A model generated the notes under the pieces. It made no database searches. It saw nothing but the letters and a program-made list of their open reading frames with translations, and was not told the DNA's origin. From positions 881,001 to 945,000 of the forward strand of contig NZ_CP045302.1 of assembly GCF_009363155.1 (NCBI RefSeq): DNA of 64,000 bases. The letters run 5' to 3'. This stretch comes from Azotobacter salinestris. Lineage in GTDB: Bacteria > Pseudomonadota > Gammaproteobacteria > Pseudomonadales > Pseudomonadaceae. Positions 1 to 8,628 of the stretch are shown here, piece after piece; position 1 is the stretch's first letter, and the number at the start of each line of letters is the position of its first letter. The translations under genes were made by a program, and so were the position numbers.

Positions 1-477
1 GTAGCGCCCGAACACCTGCGCGAAACAGGACCCACTACCGTCCGCCGTGCTTGTACCGTAGCCGAGCTGCAGAATGCACGTCTTGTCGTCCGCCACCACC
101 GCCCAATGCGGGTTTGCTCCCGCCGTGAAGTTCGCCGAGTAGAAGACCTGCCGCCTGTTTTCCGTGGAGCCGTCGTACCAGGGCCCGCTGCGCCGGTTGA
201 CGCCGCCCGCCAGCGCCGTGGAGCCGTCGGTGATGGCCTCCATGATGTACGCGGCGTAGGAGGAGTTTCCCAGACTCACGAGGTTGACGAAGCCCTCGCC
301 GTTGCCCAGCGAGAAGCCGTCGGCATGCTCGTGGCCGACCGCCCAGCCGGCTGCCGGCTTGCTGCCGTAGCCGTTGACCAGGCAGGCCAGCAGGATCTGC
401 TTGACGCGATCAATGATCCGGCTGCCGCTCAGCGCGGGTGCCCCGGTATCCAGGCTCGAATAGAAACGCACGGTCAT
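1..477 (-). CDS. Phage virion/tail-associated protein, partial (3' end outside window)
   Basis: The frame is open from an ATG at 477 to the window edge (159 codons visible). The start overlaps the stop of the large upstream tail protein as TGATG, which implies translational coupling. The protein begins MTVRFYSSLDTGAPALSG and is rich in Gly, Ser, Ala and aromatic residues, with no signal peptide or membrane segment. I do not recognise a family. Its position directly after a 1,179-residue tail protein in the leftward late operon suggests a tail-tip or baseplate-associated role, which is inference from context. The C-terminus is not visible. Confidence 0.7.
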   Translation of the reverse strand, partial: MTVRFYSSLDTGAPALSGSRIIDRVKQILLACLVNGYGSKPAAGWAVGHEHADGFSLGNGEGFVNLVSLGNSSYAAYIMEAITDGSTALAGGVNRRSGPWYDGSTENRRQVFYSANFTAGANPHWAVVADDKTCILQLGYGTSTADGSGSCFAQVFGRY

Positions 478-3400
478 CAGTCCGCATCCCCCCTGATCTG
501 AATCCGAAATTGGTCATCCTCGACCGTGCCCTGTCCGCTCAGCACGGTGCGCACGATCCACAGCGGGCCGAGGCAGCTGTCGGTGTTGAAGCGCATGGCG
601 TTGCCGGCCGCCCAGCCCGAACCCCAGCCGGCGGCGAGGATGGTGAAGTACGGCACCCCGGTCGCCGGGTTGGTCGGTGCGCAGTCGCTGGCGGTGTTGC
701 CGGTGGTGATCACCCCGAGCTTTTCCTCGACCACGTTGAATGCCGTGGCCGAGGTGAAGACGATGGCCCACTTGCCGGCGATGGCGCCCTTGTTGGTCAC
801 CACCGGCGGATAGTTGAGGCTGTTGTAGTTGCTGGTGGTGCTGTCGCCGCTGGGACTGTCGGTCCAATTGGGCGCGCCGCTGTTCCAGGTCTTCTGGGTG
901 TACCAGGTGTGCAGGCGGGCCTGCAGGTCGCCCCAGGCCACCGCGCTGGACACCTGGGTTTCGCCGGCCGGCAGGTCCCAGGGCAGCGGCGCGCCGACGC
1001 CGAGGGCGCCGGAAATCTGCACCTCGCTGCATACCGCCATGTGCTCGACCCGGTCGCGGATGGTCAGCGGCAGGACCAGCGGGTTGCCGCCGGCATCCTG
1101 CACCACCAGCGGGTTGGCCCAGGTGACGCTGCCCAGCTCGCGGTCGGCGGTGTACTGCGCCGGGTCCAGGGCGAGGCCGGCGGCATCCACCACCTCGATG
1201 GCGGCCTGCTGCGCGCGGGCCAGGGTTTCCGTGGTGCCGGCCAGCGGGCTGGCGACCGTCGTCTCGGCCGTGTGGTGGATCACCAGCACATCGCCCTCGC
1301 GGTAGATCGGCACCCGGCCGTCGGCGGGCAGGCGCACCGGGTCGAGGCCGATCAGCTCGGCATTCAGCGGCAGGCTGCTGTAGAGGACGGCGTTGTAGCG
1401 CAGCAGCGCCGGAATCACCGGGATGTCGCTCGCCCCGCTGGTGTCGTCCGGGTCGCTGGTGAACTTCAGGCGGACGATGCCGGTTTCCACGTCCACCGTG
1501 CCCCAGATCACCGGGCCGCCGAAGGTCCCGTTGGTGTCTGCCGTGGCGGTGACCACCTCGGCGGTGTCGGTACGCACGGCGGTCAGCTGCAGGCTGGCCG
1601 GGCGCAGCGGCGCGCCGGGCGTGCGAAAGGTGACGTCGACCACGGCAAAACCGCTGTTGCTGGTCAGGCAGCCCTGCACGTCGATGCTCGCCGTCTTGCC
1701 GCTCGGGTAGCTGCTCAGGGTGGCGGTGCCGCCGGCGTAGTCGACGGCGCCGACCGCGCTGCCGGCGTTGGTGCTGCTGCTGATGCCCTTGTAGAGCACG
1801 CCGTCGCGGTCGACGTAGGTGTCGCCGCCCCAGGCCAGGATCAAGGAGCCGGGCACGATGGGCTCGGCGACGTTGGGCAGCAGGTCGAAGGCCAGCGGCG
1901 GCGCGGTCTGGCTGTCGGTCTGCGCGCCGTAGCTGACCCCGGCCGGCTGGGCGCGGGCGACCAGGGTGCCGCCGTACTGCTCCTGCAGGCTGGTGGTGGT
2001 GCTCTTCAGCTCGGTCGAGGTGAAGGGCCAGCCGCCGGTCTGCTTGTAGGTGTACTCCTTGTAGGCGTAGCTCTCCTCGACGCGCAGGGTGAAGGCGCCG
2101 GTGGCGTAGTCGAGGGTGCCGCTGACGCCGACCCAGCCGCCGCTGCCGTTGTCGGCCACCGCGCGGTCGAGGACGAGGGTTTGCTCGTAGGTCGACTCGG
2201 TCGCCGACGAGGGCACGGCCTGGCGCTGCAGCACCGACCAGCTCATCCGCACGCTGCCCGGCTGCAGCGGCGCGCCGGGAATGGTGCCGGACACGGTGCC
2301 CGCGGCATCCGGGGTCACGCTGAGCACGCTGTCGGCGACGCTGCCCTGCTGGTAGCTGTAGCTGATGGCGCTGCCGCTGTCCGGGGTGGCGGTCAGCTCC
2401 ATGTCTAGCTCGCCGGTGGCGTAGACGATGGTGCCGCTGGCCTGCCCGCTCAGGGTGCCGGCGCCGGTGTCGGTGATGGTTTTGGTCACCCCGCCGACCA
2501 GATAGGTGGCGGTCAGGCTGCCCGGCTGGATACCGTCGTGGGGCAGGCGGTGACTGATGCGCGCCTTGGCCGCGACGCTCGCCCCGGTGCGCTGGGTGTA
2601 GGCCGCGGCGTTGTCGCCGACGTAGCTGTAGATGAGCGATGAACCGACATCCGGCAGCGCCGCCAGGGTGACGGAGACGCTGCCGGTGGCGAAGTCGATG
2701 CTGCCGCTGCCCTGCCCGCCCAGTTCGCCGTTGCCGGCGTCGCTCAGCTCCTGCCAGTTGCCGAGGGCCAGGTAACTGACCGTGAGGGTGCCGGGCTTGG
2801 GCTTGGCGTTGGCCAGGTTCAGGGTGTAGACGTAGCCGCGGCTGGCCAGGTCGACGGGGATCTCGCCGGTCACCGTTTCGCCGGTCACCGCGGCGGCCGG
2901 GGTGTAGGTCACGCTGGCCGCGCCAGTGAAGGTCGTGGCCTTGTAGGCGTCGATCTGCCCGGTGACGTAGTCGACGGTGAGCTTGCTGAAGGTGTTGCTG
3001 CCGCTGACGAAATTCAGGTTGCCCTTGCGGTCGTCGGCATAGACCCCGCCGTTGACGGTCAGGGTGATCGAGCCGGGCAGCGCGCCGGTGCCGAGGAAGG
3101 ACCGCGACTGGCCGCTGACCACCTGGGCGAAGGTCAGCGCCGGCGAGCGGGCGGCGCCGCAGGCCAGATATTGGCGGCGGCTGTAGCCGGCCAGCTGGTC
3201 GAGCAGCGCGGTTTCCTTGTTGGTGCTGGGCACCAGGGCGGCATAGACCGACTCGACCTTGAGGGTCAGGTCGCCCTGGGCCACGGCCTCGGCCAGCGGG
3301 CTGATGCCGTAGTACTTCGCCGCATCGGCCACCTGGGTGGACAGCACCGAGGCCTTGGCCTGGCTGGCGGCGTTGGTGGCGGTGGTGCCGGCCGGGTTGA

Positions 3401-4016
3401 CGCTGCCGCCCGGGTAGGTGGCCAGCAGCGCGGCGCTGATCCCCAGCTGCAGGCGCCGGCGCGGCAGGGTCAGGAACTGGCCGGAGGCGTATTCGTAGAT
3501 GAAGTTCTCCAGCGTGGCCTCGACGCTGGTGATGCGCACGTACTGGCTGGTGGTGCCGTTGACCAGCTGGTAGACCTCGCCGATTTCGGGAATGCGGTGT
3601 TCCTCGCGCTGCACGCCGGCGATCGAGCGCTGGCCGGCCAACTGGTTGCCGAGCAGCTCGAAGGGCGCGGCGGTGGCCGGCACCACGTAGTTCTCGATGG
3701 CGCTCCGGGCGTCGTCGCGCTCGTCGGTCTGGCTGCCGGAATTGAACAGCAGCACCGAGACGCGCGGATCGGCCGGGGCCTGGGTAAGGATGCAGTGGGC
3801 GCCCAGATAGGCGTCGGCGTTGTCGGTGAGCACGCCGGCGAAGCCCTTGCGCAGGTTGATGCGGCCCAGGGTGCGGTCGAGGCGGCTGATGTCGGGGAAC
3901 AGGTTGTTGACCTCGCCGTCGACCACGGCGGTGCCGGTGGCGCGCCCGCCGCCGTCGGCCTCGTCGGTCAGGCGCTGGGATTTGAGCAACTTCACGTCGC
4001 TGGCGTTGATGGTCAT
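477..4016 (-). CDS. Large repetitive phage tail protein (1,179 aa)
   Basis: This is a very long late gene on the leftward strand. The start is placed at the ATG at 4016 because GGAG lies seven bases upstream; an upstream in-frame start gives ten extra residues without a better ribosome site. The first 330 residues look unique. Residues from about 330 onward are built of at least five divergent units of roughly 110-130 residues. Each opens with a PGSL/PGTL-type strand and carries a signature such as GTLSGQASGTIVYATG followed by alternating hydrophobic strands. This pattern suggests stacked beta-sandwich domains, as in siphophage tail-tip or fibre proteins. No enzymatic motif was seen. The family name is unknown to me; assignment to the tail rests on repeat character, size and operon position. 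Confidence 0.75.
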   Translation of the reverse strand: MTINASDVKLLKSQRLTDEADGGGRATGTAVVDGEVNNLFPDISRLDRTLGRINLRKGFAGVLTDNADAYLGAHCILTQAPADPRVSVLLFNSGSQTDERDDARSAIENYVVPATAAPFELLGNQLAGQRSIAGVQREEHRIPEIGEVYQLVNGTTSQYVRITSVEATLENFIYEYASGQFLTLPRRRLQLGISAALLATYPGGSVNPAGTTATNAASQAKASVLSTQVADAAKYYGISPLAEAVAQGDLTLKVESVYAALVPSTNKETALLDQLAGYSRRQYLACGAARSPALTFAQVVSGQSRSFLGTGALPGSITLTVNGGVYADDRKGNLNFVSGSNTFSKLTVDYVTGQIDAYKATTFTGAASVTYTPAAAVTGETVTGEIPVDLASRGYVYTLNLANAKPKPGTLTVSYLALGNWQELSDAGNGELGGQGSGSIDFATGSVSVTLAALPDVGSSLIYSYVGDNAAAYTQRTGASVAAKARISHRLPHDGIQPGSLTATYLVGGVTKTITDTGAGTLSGQASGTIVYATGELDMELTATPDSGSAISYSYQQGSVADSVLSVTPDAAGTVSGTIPGAPLQPGSVRMSWSVLQRQAVPSSATESTYEQTLVLDRAVADNGSGGWVGVSGTLDYATGAFTLRVEESYAYKEYTYKQTGGWPFTSTELKSTTTSLQEQYGGTLVARAQPAGVSYGAQTDSQTAPPLAFDLLPNVAEPIVPGSLILAWGGDTYVDRDGVLYKGISSSTNAGSAVGAVDYAGGTATLSSYPSGKTASIDVQGCLTSNSGFAVVDVTFRTPGAPLRPASLQLTAVRTDTAEVVTATADTNGTFGGPVIWGTVDVETGIVRLKFTSDPDDTSGASDIPVIPALLRYNAVLYSSLPLNAELIGLDPVRLPADGRVPIYREGDVLVIHHTAETTVASPLAGTTETLARAQQAAIEVVDAAGLALDPAQYTADRELGSVTWANPLVVQDAGGNPLVLPLTIRDRVEHMAVCSEVQISGALGVGAPLPWDLPAGETQVSSAVAWGDLQARLHTWYTQKTWNSGAPNWTDSPSGDSTTSNYNSLNYPPVVTNKGAIAGKWAIVFTSATAFNVVEEKLGVITTGNTASDCAPTNPATGVPYFTILAAGWGSGWAAGNAMRFNTDSCLGPLWIVRTVLSGQGTVEDDQFRIQIRGDAD

Positions 4017-4033
4017 GCGGAACTCCGGGCATG

Positions 4034-4057
4034 AAAAAGCCCGCACGGGGCGGGCTT
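4034..4057 (-). terminator. Rho-independent terminator after KilA-N gene
   Basis: An 8-bp stem (4037-4044 with 4050-4057) with a 5-nt loop is followed, on the minus strand, by a run of five T at 4038-4034. It lies between the KilA-N antirepressor gene stop at 4069 and the start of the large tail gene at 4016. It could therefore end transcripts of the antirepressor genes or attenuate late read-through. Confidence 0.7.
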
Positions 4058-4068
4058 GGGAATTGGCG

Positions 4069-4899
4069 TTACCCTCGGGCCACCGGCTTGAGCAAACCGC
4101 CCAGTTCCGTGGCCGCCTTGCGCAGCTCGTCCAGCAGCGATTCTTTCCAGCGCAGGACCCGCACCGGCGCGCCGTCGTTGTGCTGCCGGCCGGTATCCTC
4201 GTAGGCGCAATGCGGCTCGCCTTTCGGCGTGGGCCGCCAGGCCGGGCTTTCCCCCGCCGGGGCCTTGAACTGGAAGCCGCAGCGCATCAGCAGGCTGTTG
4301 AAGGTTCGCGCCGACATGTTGAAGCGGGCGCCCAGTTGTTGCGGGGAGAAGGTCAGATCGGCCTCCGCCGCCGTCAGCGAGGGCAGCCCCAGCAACTCGA
4401 TCGGGCCGATGCCGATCTGGCGCCTGACCAGCTTGTCGGCGTAGAAGCGGCCCTGGTTGTCCCGCAGGCCCAGCAGGTTGGCCAGCCGCAGGGAATGCTC
4501 GGTCATGTCCGCCACGGTCTTGACCAGCTCCAGGCGGGTGAACTGGAACTCCCTGAAAACGCCCTGGCTGAACTCGCCGCCGACCGCCTGTTTGTGGCCG
4601 GTGACCACGGCGTCGAAGGTGCGGATAACCTTGACGTGGAACGCGGGGCTGATTCGCATGGCGTAGGCGTACACCAACTCCTTGCAGACGTAGGTACCGC
4701 CGTTACGACCCTCCAGGGTAACTACCGGATTTCCGGTAGTTTCCAATTCGGAAACAAGCTCTTTGGTCTGCTGGTTTGCCAGCCAGTAGCTTGGGCCATG
4801 GCGTTTCTCCCCGCCGCTCGCCCGGTGCAAATCGTTCAGGCAGTAGCGGCCTTCGGCATCCTGACGGATGGTGGTGTTGGCGATTACCAGATCGTTCAT
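4069..4899 (-). CDS. KilA-N domain phage antirepressor-like protein
   Basis: The 276-residue protein starts at an ATG with GGAGA seven bases upstream. Residues 1-100 match the KilA-N fold: an early CLNDLHRASGGEKRHGPSYW block, a WLANQQ helix, then GRNGGTYVCKELVYAYAMRIS and HVKVIRTFD. Such domains bind DNA in phage antirepressors and in poxvirus proteins. Residues 160-276 form a second region with a helix-turn-helix-like stretch (FSPQQLGARFNMSARTFNSL), resembling the C-terminal DNA-binding parts of antirepressors. It lies inside the late tail region together with a second antirepressor upstream, an unusual place for an immunity-control protein. The DNA target is unknown. Confidence 0.85.
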   Translation of the reverse strand: MNDLVIANTTIRQDAEGRYCLNDLHRASGGEKRHGPSYWLANQQTKELVSELETTGNPVVTLEGRNGGTYVCKELVYAYAMRISPAFHVKVIRTFDAVVTGHKQAVGGEFSQGVFREFQFTRLELVKTVADMTEHSLRLANLLGLRDNQGRFYADKLVRRQIGIGPIELLGLPSLTAAEADLTFSPQQLGARFNMSARTFNSLLMRCGFQFKAPAGESPAWRPTPKGEPHCAYEDTGRQHNDGAPVRVLRWKESLLDELRKAATELGGLLKPVARG

Positions 4900-5041
4900 T
4901 TCGCATTCTCCTTAAAAGTCAGCGGGTATAGCTGCCCGTGCCGCTGGGGTTGCCCAGCAGCAGGGTCGGTTCGGAACAGGCGGTGTCGAGGGACGCCCGA
5001 GGGGCGCCCCGCTCAGGGGATGGCGCAGGCCGGGCCGGGCG

Positions 5042-6325
5042 TCAGGCCCGGTGGCCCTTCACGCCAACGAATTTCTGGAGGCGCCGACGATCCTGCTCGA
5101 AGCCTTCTATTGCCTGGCGCGCATTGCCGACCATCAGCCGGATGGCCATGTCCATCTGGAGCATCAGGTTCTGATAGGAGCGCAGCTCGTAGAAGGCGCC
5201 ATCGACGCGGTAACCGGCGTTGTGCAGCTTGTCCAGCAGGTCGCAGCAGGGGGAATAGCCGCTCGACAGCAGATCCCCATAGCCGACCACCAGATCCGGG
5301 CTGTTCGGGTTGTCGTGGCGGAACTGCTGGGGGTTGCGGGCCTTCCAGTCCTCGATGGGGTAGTCGATGTCGAGGCGGCCCACCCCCTTCGGCGCCTCCG
5401 GCTCCAGCAGCTCGCCCTCCAGCACGATGCGCGCCACCAGACTCACCGCCTCGGTGAACCGCTCCGGGGCGATCTCCTTGTAACCGCAGCCGAACTTGGA
5501 CTTGAGCGCCGACCAGCAGCGCGTCGCCGCCCTGCCCCGTTCCAGCTCGGGCAACGCCTCGATGCGTGCGGCCACCAGCGCCTTGAGCGCGCCCTGCTGC
5601 TCGCCGGACAGCCCGCCCGGCAGCGCACGTGGCGCCGCGACGGGCATGAACTGCTCCAGGGCGGCTTCAAGCCACAGACGCAGCGGTTCGGCCCGCGCCG
5701 GGCTGGCGTGATGCAGGGCCAGCTCCAGCCCGGGCCGGTCGATCAGGCTCAGTCGCTTGTGGCCGACCTGCCGCAGCGCCTTGTGCTCGCTGCGCAGATG
5801 GCGGGTGAGGCAATGGCCGTCGCGCATGTCCAGGGCGCGAGCCACATCGACGGCGACGAACCACAGCGCCGCGCCCTCGGGGACGATGCGGAACGGGCGG
5901 TCGTTGTAGGTGAGGTGGATGGGTTCGGCGGTGGCTGGAGCCACCGTGCGCGGATTAACCGCCTCGCCCTGCTGCCAGTAGGCGGCCAGCGCGGCGAAGC
6001 ATTCGCGCTGATACTGCACCAGTCGCTCGCGGATTTCGGGTTTGACGCGGGAGGCATCCACGCCGAACAGCCAGCCGTTGAGGTAGTCGAGGGGGAGGCA
6101 GATCGTTTCCTGTTCGCCACCAGTGGAAGGGGTGCGTATTACACGCATACCTTCCTTGAGGACTTCGTGACGCTGGATGCGCTCGTTCTGACCACGCCAA
6201 GAAAGGCCGATGGCTTCGCAGATAGGTTTCATCGCTACGAGGTGTTCGCCTGCGGGCGTGGTGATGACGGTGAGATCGTGTCCGTGAAAGCTGACAGTGT
6301 CGAGCTGGCTGATGATGGCCGACAT
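5042..6325 (-). CDS. Phage antirepressor with P22-type N-terminal domain and BRO-N domain
   Basis: The start is taken at the ATG at 6325, preceded by AAGGA; a longer frame upstream has no ribosome site and runs through a terminator. In the 427-residue protein, residues 10-120 match the P22 antirepressor N-terminal type (TPAGEHLVAMKPICEAIGLS, then a WLFGVDASRVKPE block). Residues about 145-230 look like a BRO-N domain (FRIVPEGAALWFVAVDVARAL, then a SLIDRPGLELALHHA region). The C-terminal 190 residues are of unknown function. Antirepressors of this kind relieve prophage repression by binding the CI-type repressor. It is followed by the KilA-N gene after 140 bp, in the same direction, so the two may form one unit embedded in the late region. 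Confidence 0.85.
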   Translation of the reverse strand: MSAIISQLDTVSFHGHDLTVITTPAGEHLVAMKPICEAIGLSWRGQNERIQRHEVLKEGMRVIRTPSTGGEQETICLPLDYLNGWLFGVDASRVKPEIRERLVQYQRECFAALAAYWQQGEAVNPRTVAPATAEPIHLTYNDRPFRIVPEGAALWFVAVDVARALDMRDGHCLTRHLRSEHKALRQVGHKRLSLIDRPGLELALHHASPARAEPLRLWLEAALEQFMPVAAPRALPGGLSGEQQGALKALVAARIEALPELERGRAATRCWSALKSKFGCGYKEIAPERFTEAVSLVARIVLEGELLEPEAPKGVGRLDIDYPIEDWKARNPQQFRHDNPNSPDLVVGYGDLLSSGYSPCCDLLDKLHNAGYRVDGAFYELRSYQNLMLQMDMAIRLMVGNARQAIEGFEQDRRRLQKFVGVKGHRA

Positions 6326-6739
6326 GGTGTTTTTTCCTTTGCAGTCCGTTGACCGCTTCCCAAACGCCAATTTGGGTGAGCGGAACCGTGCGGGTTGGCG
6401 TACCGGGCAAAGGGACCGGCGGGTCCGAAGACCCCCACACACGGCCCGCCCATAACGGGTGCAGCCATGTCGCGGGCACAAAAAAACCGCATATGAGCGG
6501 TTTCGTGACCGCCTTTGCTACCGGGACGCCAATCCCAGGCTGCCGATTTGGCGACAGCGGGCAAACCTTAGTCATAAGGACGTAAGGAGTCAATCACGGC
6601 TTCAGCCGGGATTGCTGGAGTGATGGCACACTGGACTTGCCTGAACCTGCTGCCCATGGTGTATAACGGTCCTACAGAGTCACCATTGCCGCGAAACCAG
6701 CGAGCTAGACAGTGAGGACGGGAGTGGTCAGGAATGTTA
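6326..6739. other. Non-coding stretch upstream of antirepressor
   Basis: About 410 bases between the antirepressor start and the IS630 copy have no gene I can support. The leader of the antirepressor must lie here. The only clear element is a minus-strand terminator at 6480-6503. No remnant of a recognisable tail gene was seen, so whatever originally followed the gene at 15083 has been lost or displaced by the inserted block. Confidence 0.6.
6480..6503 (-). terminator. Rho-independent terminator
   Basis: A 7-bp stem (6484-6490 with 6497-6503), AAACCGC/GCGGTTT, with a 6-nt loop is followed on the minus strand by a run of T to 6480. It would stop transcripts coming from the right, upstream of the antirepressor gene. 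No gene now ends just before it, which fits loss of sequence on its right side. Confidence 0.65.
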
Positions 6740-7844
6740 TTAATCCGGCAATCCAATACCCCAAATCATGCCGCATAGGCTATTTTGGGGTGCCTGAAGT
6801 ACGAGCGAATTCGCTCGGGCTTTGATTGCAGGCGGCGCATGACCGAACGAACACGTCCTTCCAGAGCCTCCCGGCTTCTCGCGCTCGGCCCGCTGCGCAC
6901 CTGCTGCTTGAGGTCGCCATTGAGGTACTCGTCCGGGTTGAGCTCCGGGGCGTACGCAGGCAGAAAGAACACCTCGATCCGCTCTCGTCGCTCGCCCAGC
7001 CAGGCTTTCACTGTCTTGCAGTGATGCACGCGCAGGTTGTCCAGGATCAGGAACACCTTGCGCCCTTGGGTGTCCCGGATCAGCCGCCCCAGGAAGCGGA
7101 TCAACACAGTCGCCGTCATGGTTTCCCGGTACAGCATGAAGCGCAGCTTGCCCCGGTTGGTCACCGTCGAAATCATGTTCGTGGCAAAGCGGCTTCCACT
7201 GACCTCGCGTACCGGCGTTCGCCCTGTCGGGGCGTAGCTGCGCCCCGCGTGGCTATCGCTGCGCAAGCCGGTTTCATCGCCCCAGTGAATCTCGCCGCTC
7301 TCGGCCTTGGCACGCTGTTCGATCTTCGGGTACTCGGTCTTCAACCAGCGCTGTATCGCCTCGGGCTGCTGCTGATAGGCGCGCTTCAACGGCCGCTGCG
7401 GGGTATAGCCCCAACGCTTGAGGTATTCGCCGACCGTCCGGATCGGCATCTGAAAACCACAGTGCAGGGCGATCAGGGCCTGTACCGCCTCCCGAGTCCA
7501 GAGCGCGAAAGCGAGCTTCAGCTGGTCTGGCATGGTATCGAGCAGCAACGTGCGAATCAGCGCCTCCTGCTCCGGGCTGAGGCTGCGGCGCTCTCCTGGC
7601 AGTGACCCGCGCTGGCCACCCTCGATGGCAGCCGCCTTGCCCTGGCGCTGCGCCACCTCAACCCAGTGCGCCACGGTGCGCAGATGAACGCCAACGGCTT
7701 CGCCGATGGCTCGGTAGGTATACCCCTGCTCGCGCATGCGAAGGGCGATGGCGCGTTTTTCGCGCTGTTCCAGGGGGCTGAGGCTTCGGGCGTCACGGGT
7801 CATCGGGAAAATGCTGATTATGCCCTATTTTATTGCCGGATTAA
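6740..7844 (-). mobile_element. IS630-family insertion sequence
   Basis: The element is delimited by 13-bp perfect inverted repeats: TTAATCCGGCAAT at 6740-6752 and its complement at 7832-7844. TA dinucleotides flank both ends (6738-6739 and 7845-7846), as expected for the TA target duplication of IS630/Tc1-type elements. Total length is 1,105 bp with one transposase gene. It is the leftmost element of the accessory block and sits about 50 bp left of the first integron cassette boundary. Confidence 0.9.
6766..7803 (-). CDS. IS630-family transposase
   Basis: The 345-residue protein has an N-terminal helix-turn-helix pair (residues 15-55, RMREQGYTYRAIGEAVGVHL, then RTVAHWVEVAQ) followed by a winged-helix region. 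The C-terminal DDE domain shows the expected acidic residues in GEIHWGDETGLRSD, VFLILDNLRVHHCK and AYAPELNPDEYLNGDLKQQV. Length is normal for the family, and the single frame is intact with both inverted repeats present, so the copy could be active. Confidence 0.95.
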   Translation of the reverse strand: MTRDARSLSPLEQREKRAIALRMREQGYTYRAIGEAVGVHLRTVAHWVEVAQRQGKAAAIEGGQRGSLPGERRSLSPEQEALIRTLLLDTMPDQLKLAFALWTREAVQALIALHCGFQMPIRTVGEYLKRWGYTPQRPLKRAYQQQPEAIQRWLKTEYPKIEQRAKAESGEIHWGDETGLRSDSHAGRSYAPTGRTPVREVSGSRFATNMISTVTNRGKLRFMLYRETMTATVLIRFLGRLIRDTQGRKVFLILDNLRVHHCKTVKAWLGERRERIEVFFLPAYAPELNPDEYLNGDLKQQVRSGPSARSREALEGRVRSVMRRLQSKPERIRSYFRHPKIAYAA

Positions 7845-7896
7845 TATACACCATGCCCGTTCAGGTAGTTATGCACCACTTGGTGTCTAATAATAG

Positions 7897-8364
7897 TTAG
7901 AGCTCTCATGACTGCGCACCGCCTCCGCTCTCTCATTCTTGCCGCATGCATAGCGCTGACCGTTGCCAGTGGCGTATTCTTTGGCCTTTTCTCGTGTGGC
8001 GGCTATTACTGGCATTGGCAGTTTCACGATCTTCTTGAGCTATCCACATCTACTGCGTGGGTTGTTGCCACCATCTACATTTATCGAAAGACTCCAAAAG
8101 CTGATCGCAGGCTTTTCCCCACCATCGGCTTGTGCCTCGGTTTCTATTTCGCCATCCATATTCTGTTCTTCACCATCATGGCATCAGTTGCCCCGTTTTA
8201 TCCGGCACCGCCAAAGTCGCTTGGTGAGTGGTGGCAGGGCTTTTTGTTCACATGGCAAGAGGGTGTGCCGTGCTAAATCCGAGCTCTAACATGGCGCTCA
8301 ACCTCGCTCCCTTCGGTCGCTGGACGCTGCGCGATAAAGCCGCGCAGCGCCGGTTAGCTCTACG
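7897..8364 (+). mobile_element. Integron gene cassette 1 (boundaries inferred from attC core sites)
   Basis: The cassette begins inside a core site GTTAGAGC (7896-7903) and ends inside the next core site GTTATGTGC (8364-8372). The first bases after the G (TTAGAGCTC) are exactly complementary to the R'' side of the attC at its 3' end (GAGCTCTAAC, 8281-8290). This match is required when a circular cassette re-forms its own attC, and it is strong evidence for a genuine integron cassette. It carries one promoterless-looking ORF close to its 5' boundary, typical of cassettes. No intI gene is in the window. Confidence 0.85.
7908..8276 (+). CDS. Cassette-borne membrane protein, unknown function
   Basis: The 122-residue protein starts four bases after the cassette boundary core site, with no good Shine-Dalgarno sequence, as is common in integron cassettes. 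It has four likely membrane segments: residues 8-28 (ILAACIALTVASGVFFGLFS), 40-60, 70-95 (CLGFYFAIHILFFTIMA) and a weaker one. It ends with a Trp-rich amphipathic tail. I do not recognise the family; small polytopic hypothetical proteins are frequent cassette contents. The stop is followed immediately by the attC site. Confidence 0.7.
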   Translation: MTAHRLRSLILAACIALTVASGVFFGLFSCGGYYWHWQFHDLLELSTSTAWVVATIYIYRKTPKADRRLFPTIGLCLGFYFAIHILFFTIMASVAPFYPAPPKSLGEWWQGFLFTWQEGVPC

Positions 8365-8370
8365 TTATGT
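8284..8370 (+). repeat. attC recombination site of cassette 1
   Basis: The site has the expected order of simple sites. R'' is CTCTAAC at 8284, L'' is CGCTCAA, then a long imperfect palindrome (stem around GGCGCTGCGCGG and its complement), then L' TTAGCTC at 8354 and R' GTTATGT at 8364-8370. The terminal bases pair with those of the neighbouring cassette starts as described for each cassette. Length is about 87 bp, within the attC range. Confidence 0.85.
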
Positions 8371-8523
8371 GCAAGGAGTGCATTTAGGCCGATAGGGGTA
8401 ATAGGTGGGGGACTGGCAATCCCTATGGCGCTTGTTGGCTCCGTAGCCCTTCTGCTGCTTTTGTTGCGTTACGCAAGTATCAATTTGATTCCATCGGATC
8501 AAAACAACATTAAGGAGGTGTCT

Positions 8524-8628
8524 ATGGTAAAAACATTAACTGCTCGTACTCGTGTGTTCTTCAGCTCAGTCTTTGAAACAACATGGGCTATCGGAGTCGG
8601 CGGCGTTGTTGCACACCTATCGACCTAA
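8524..8628 (+). CDS. Small cassette ORF (34 aa), unknown
   Basis: The ORF starts at an ATG after a strong ribosome site (AAGGAGG eight bases upstream) and ends at a TAA that is part of the CTAA duplicated by the adjacent IS5-type insertion. The product has one hydrophobic stretch (WAIGVGGVVAHL) near its C-terminus. An upstream in-frame ATG at 8425 would give 67 residues with an extra hydrophobic start, but it lacks a ribosome site. Function unknown; it may be a leader for the next ORF in the cassette. Confidence 0.4.
   Translation: MVKTLTARTRVFFSSVFETTWAIGVGGVVAHLST

Noticed and set aside
438-2408. Long open frames antisense to the large tail protein (and similar ones at 3171-4034 and 3820-5457)
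   Set aside because: They lack ribosome sites and have Gly/Ala/Arg-biased composition caused by high-GC codon use of the real gene on the other strand.
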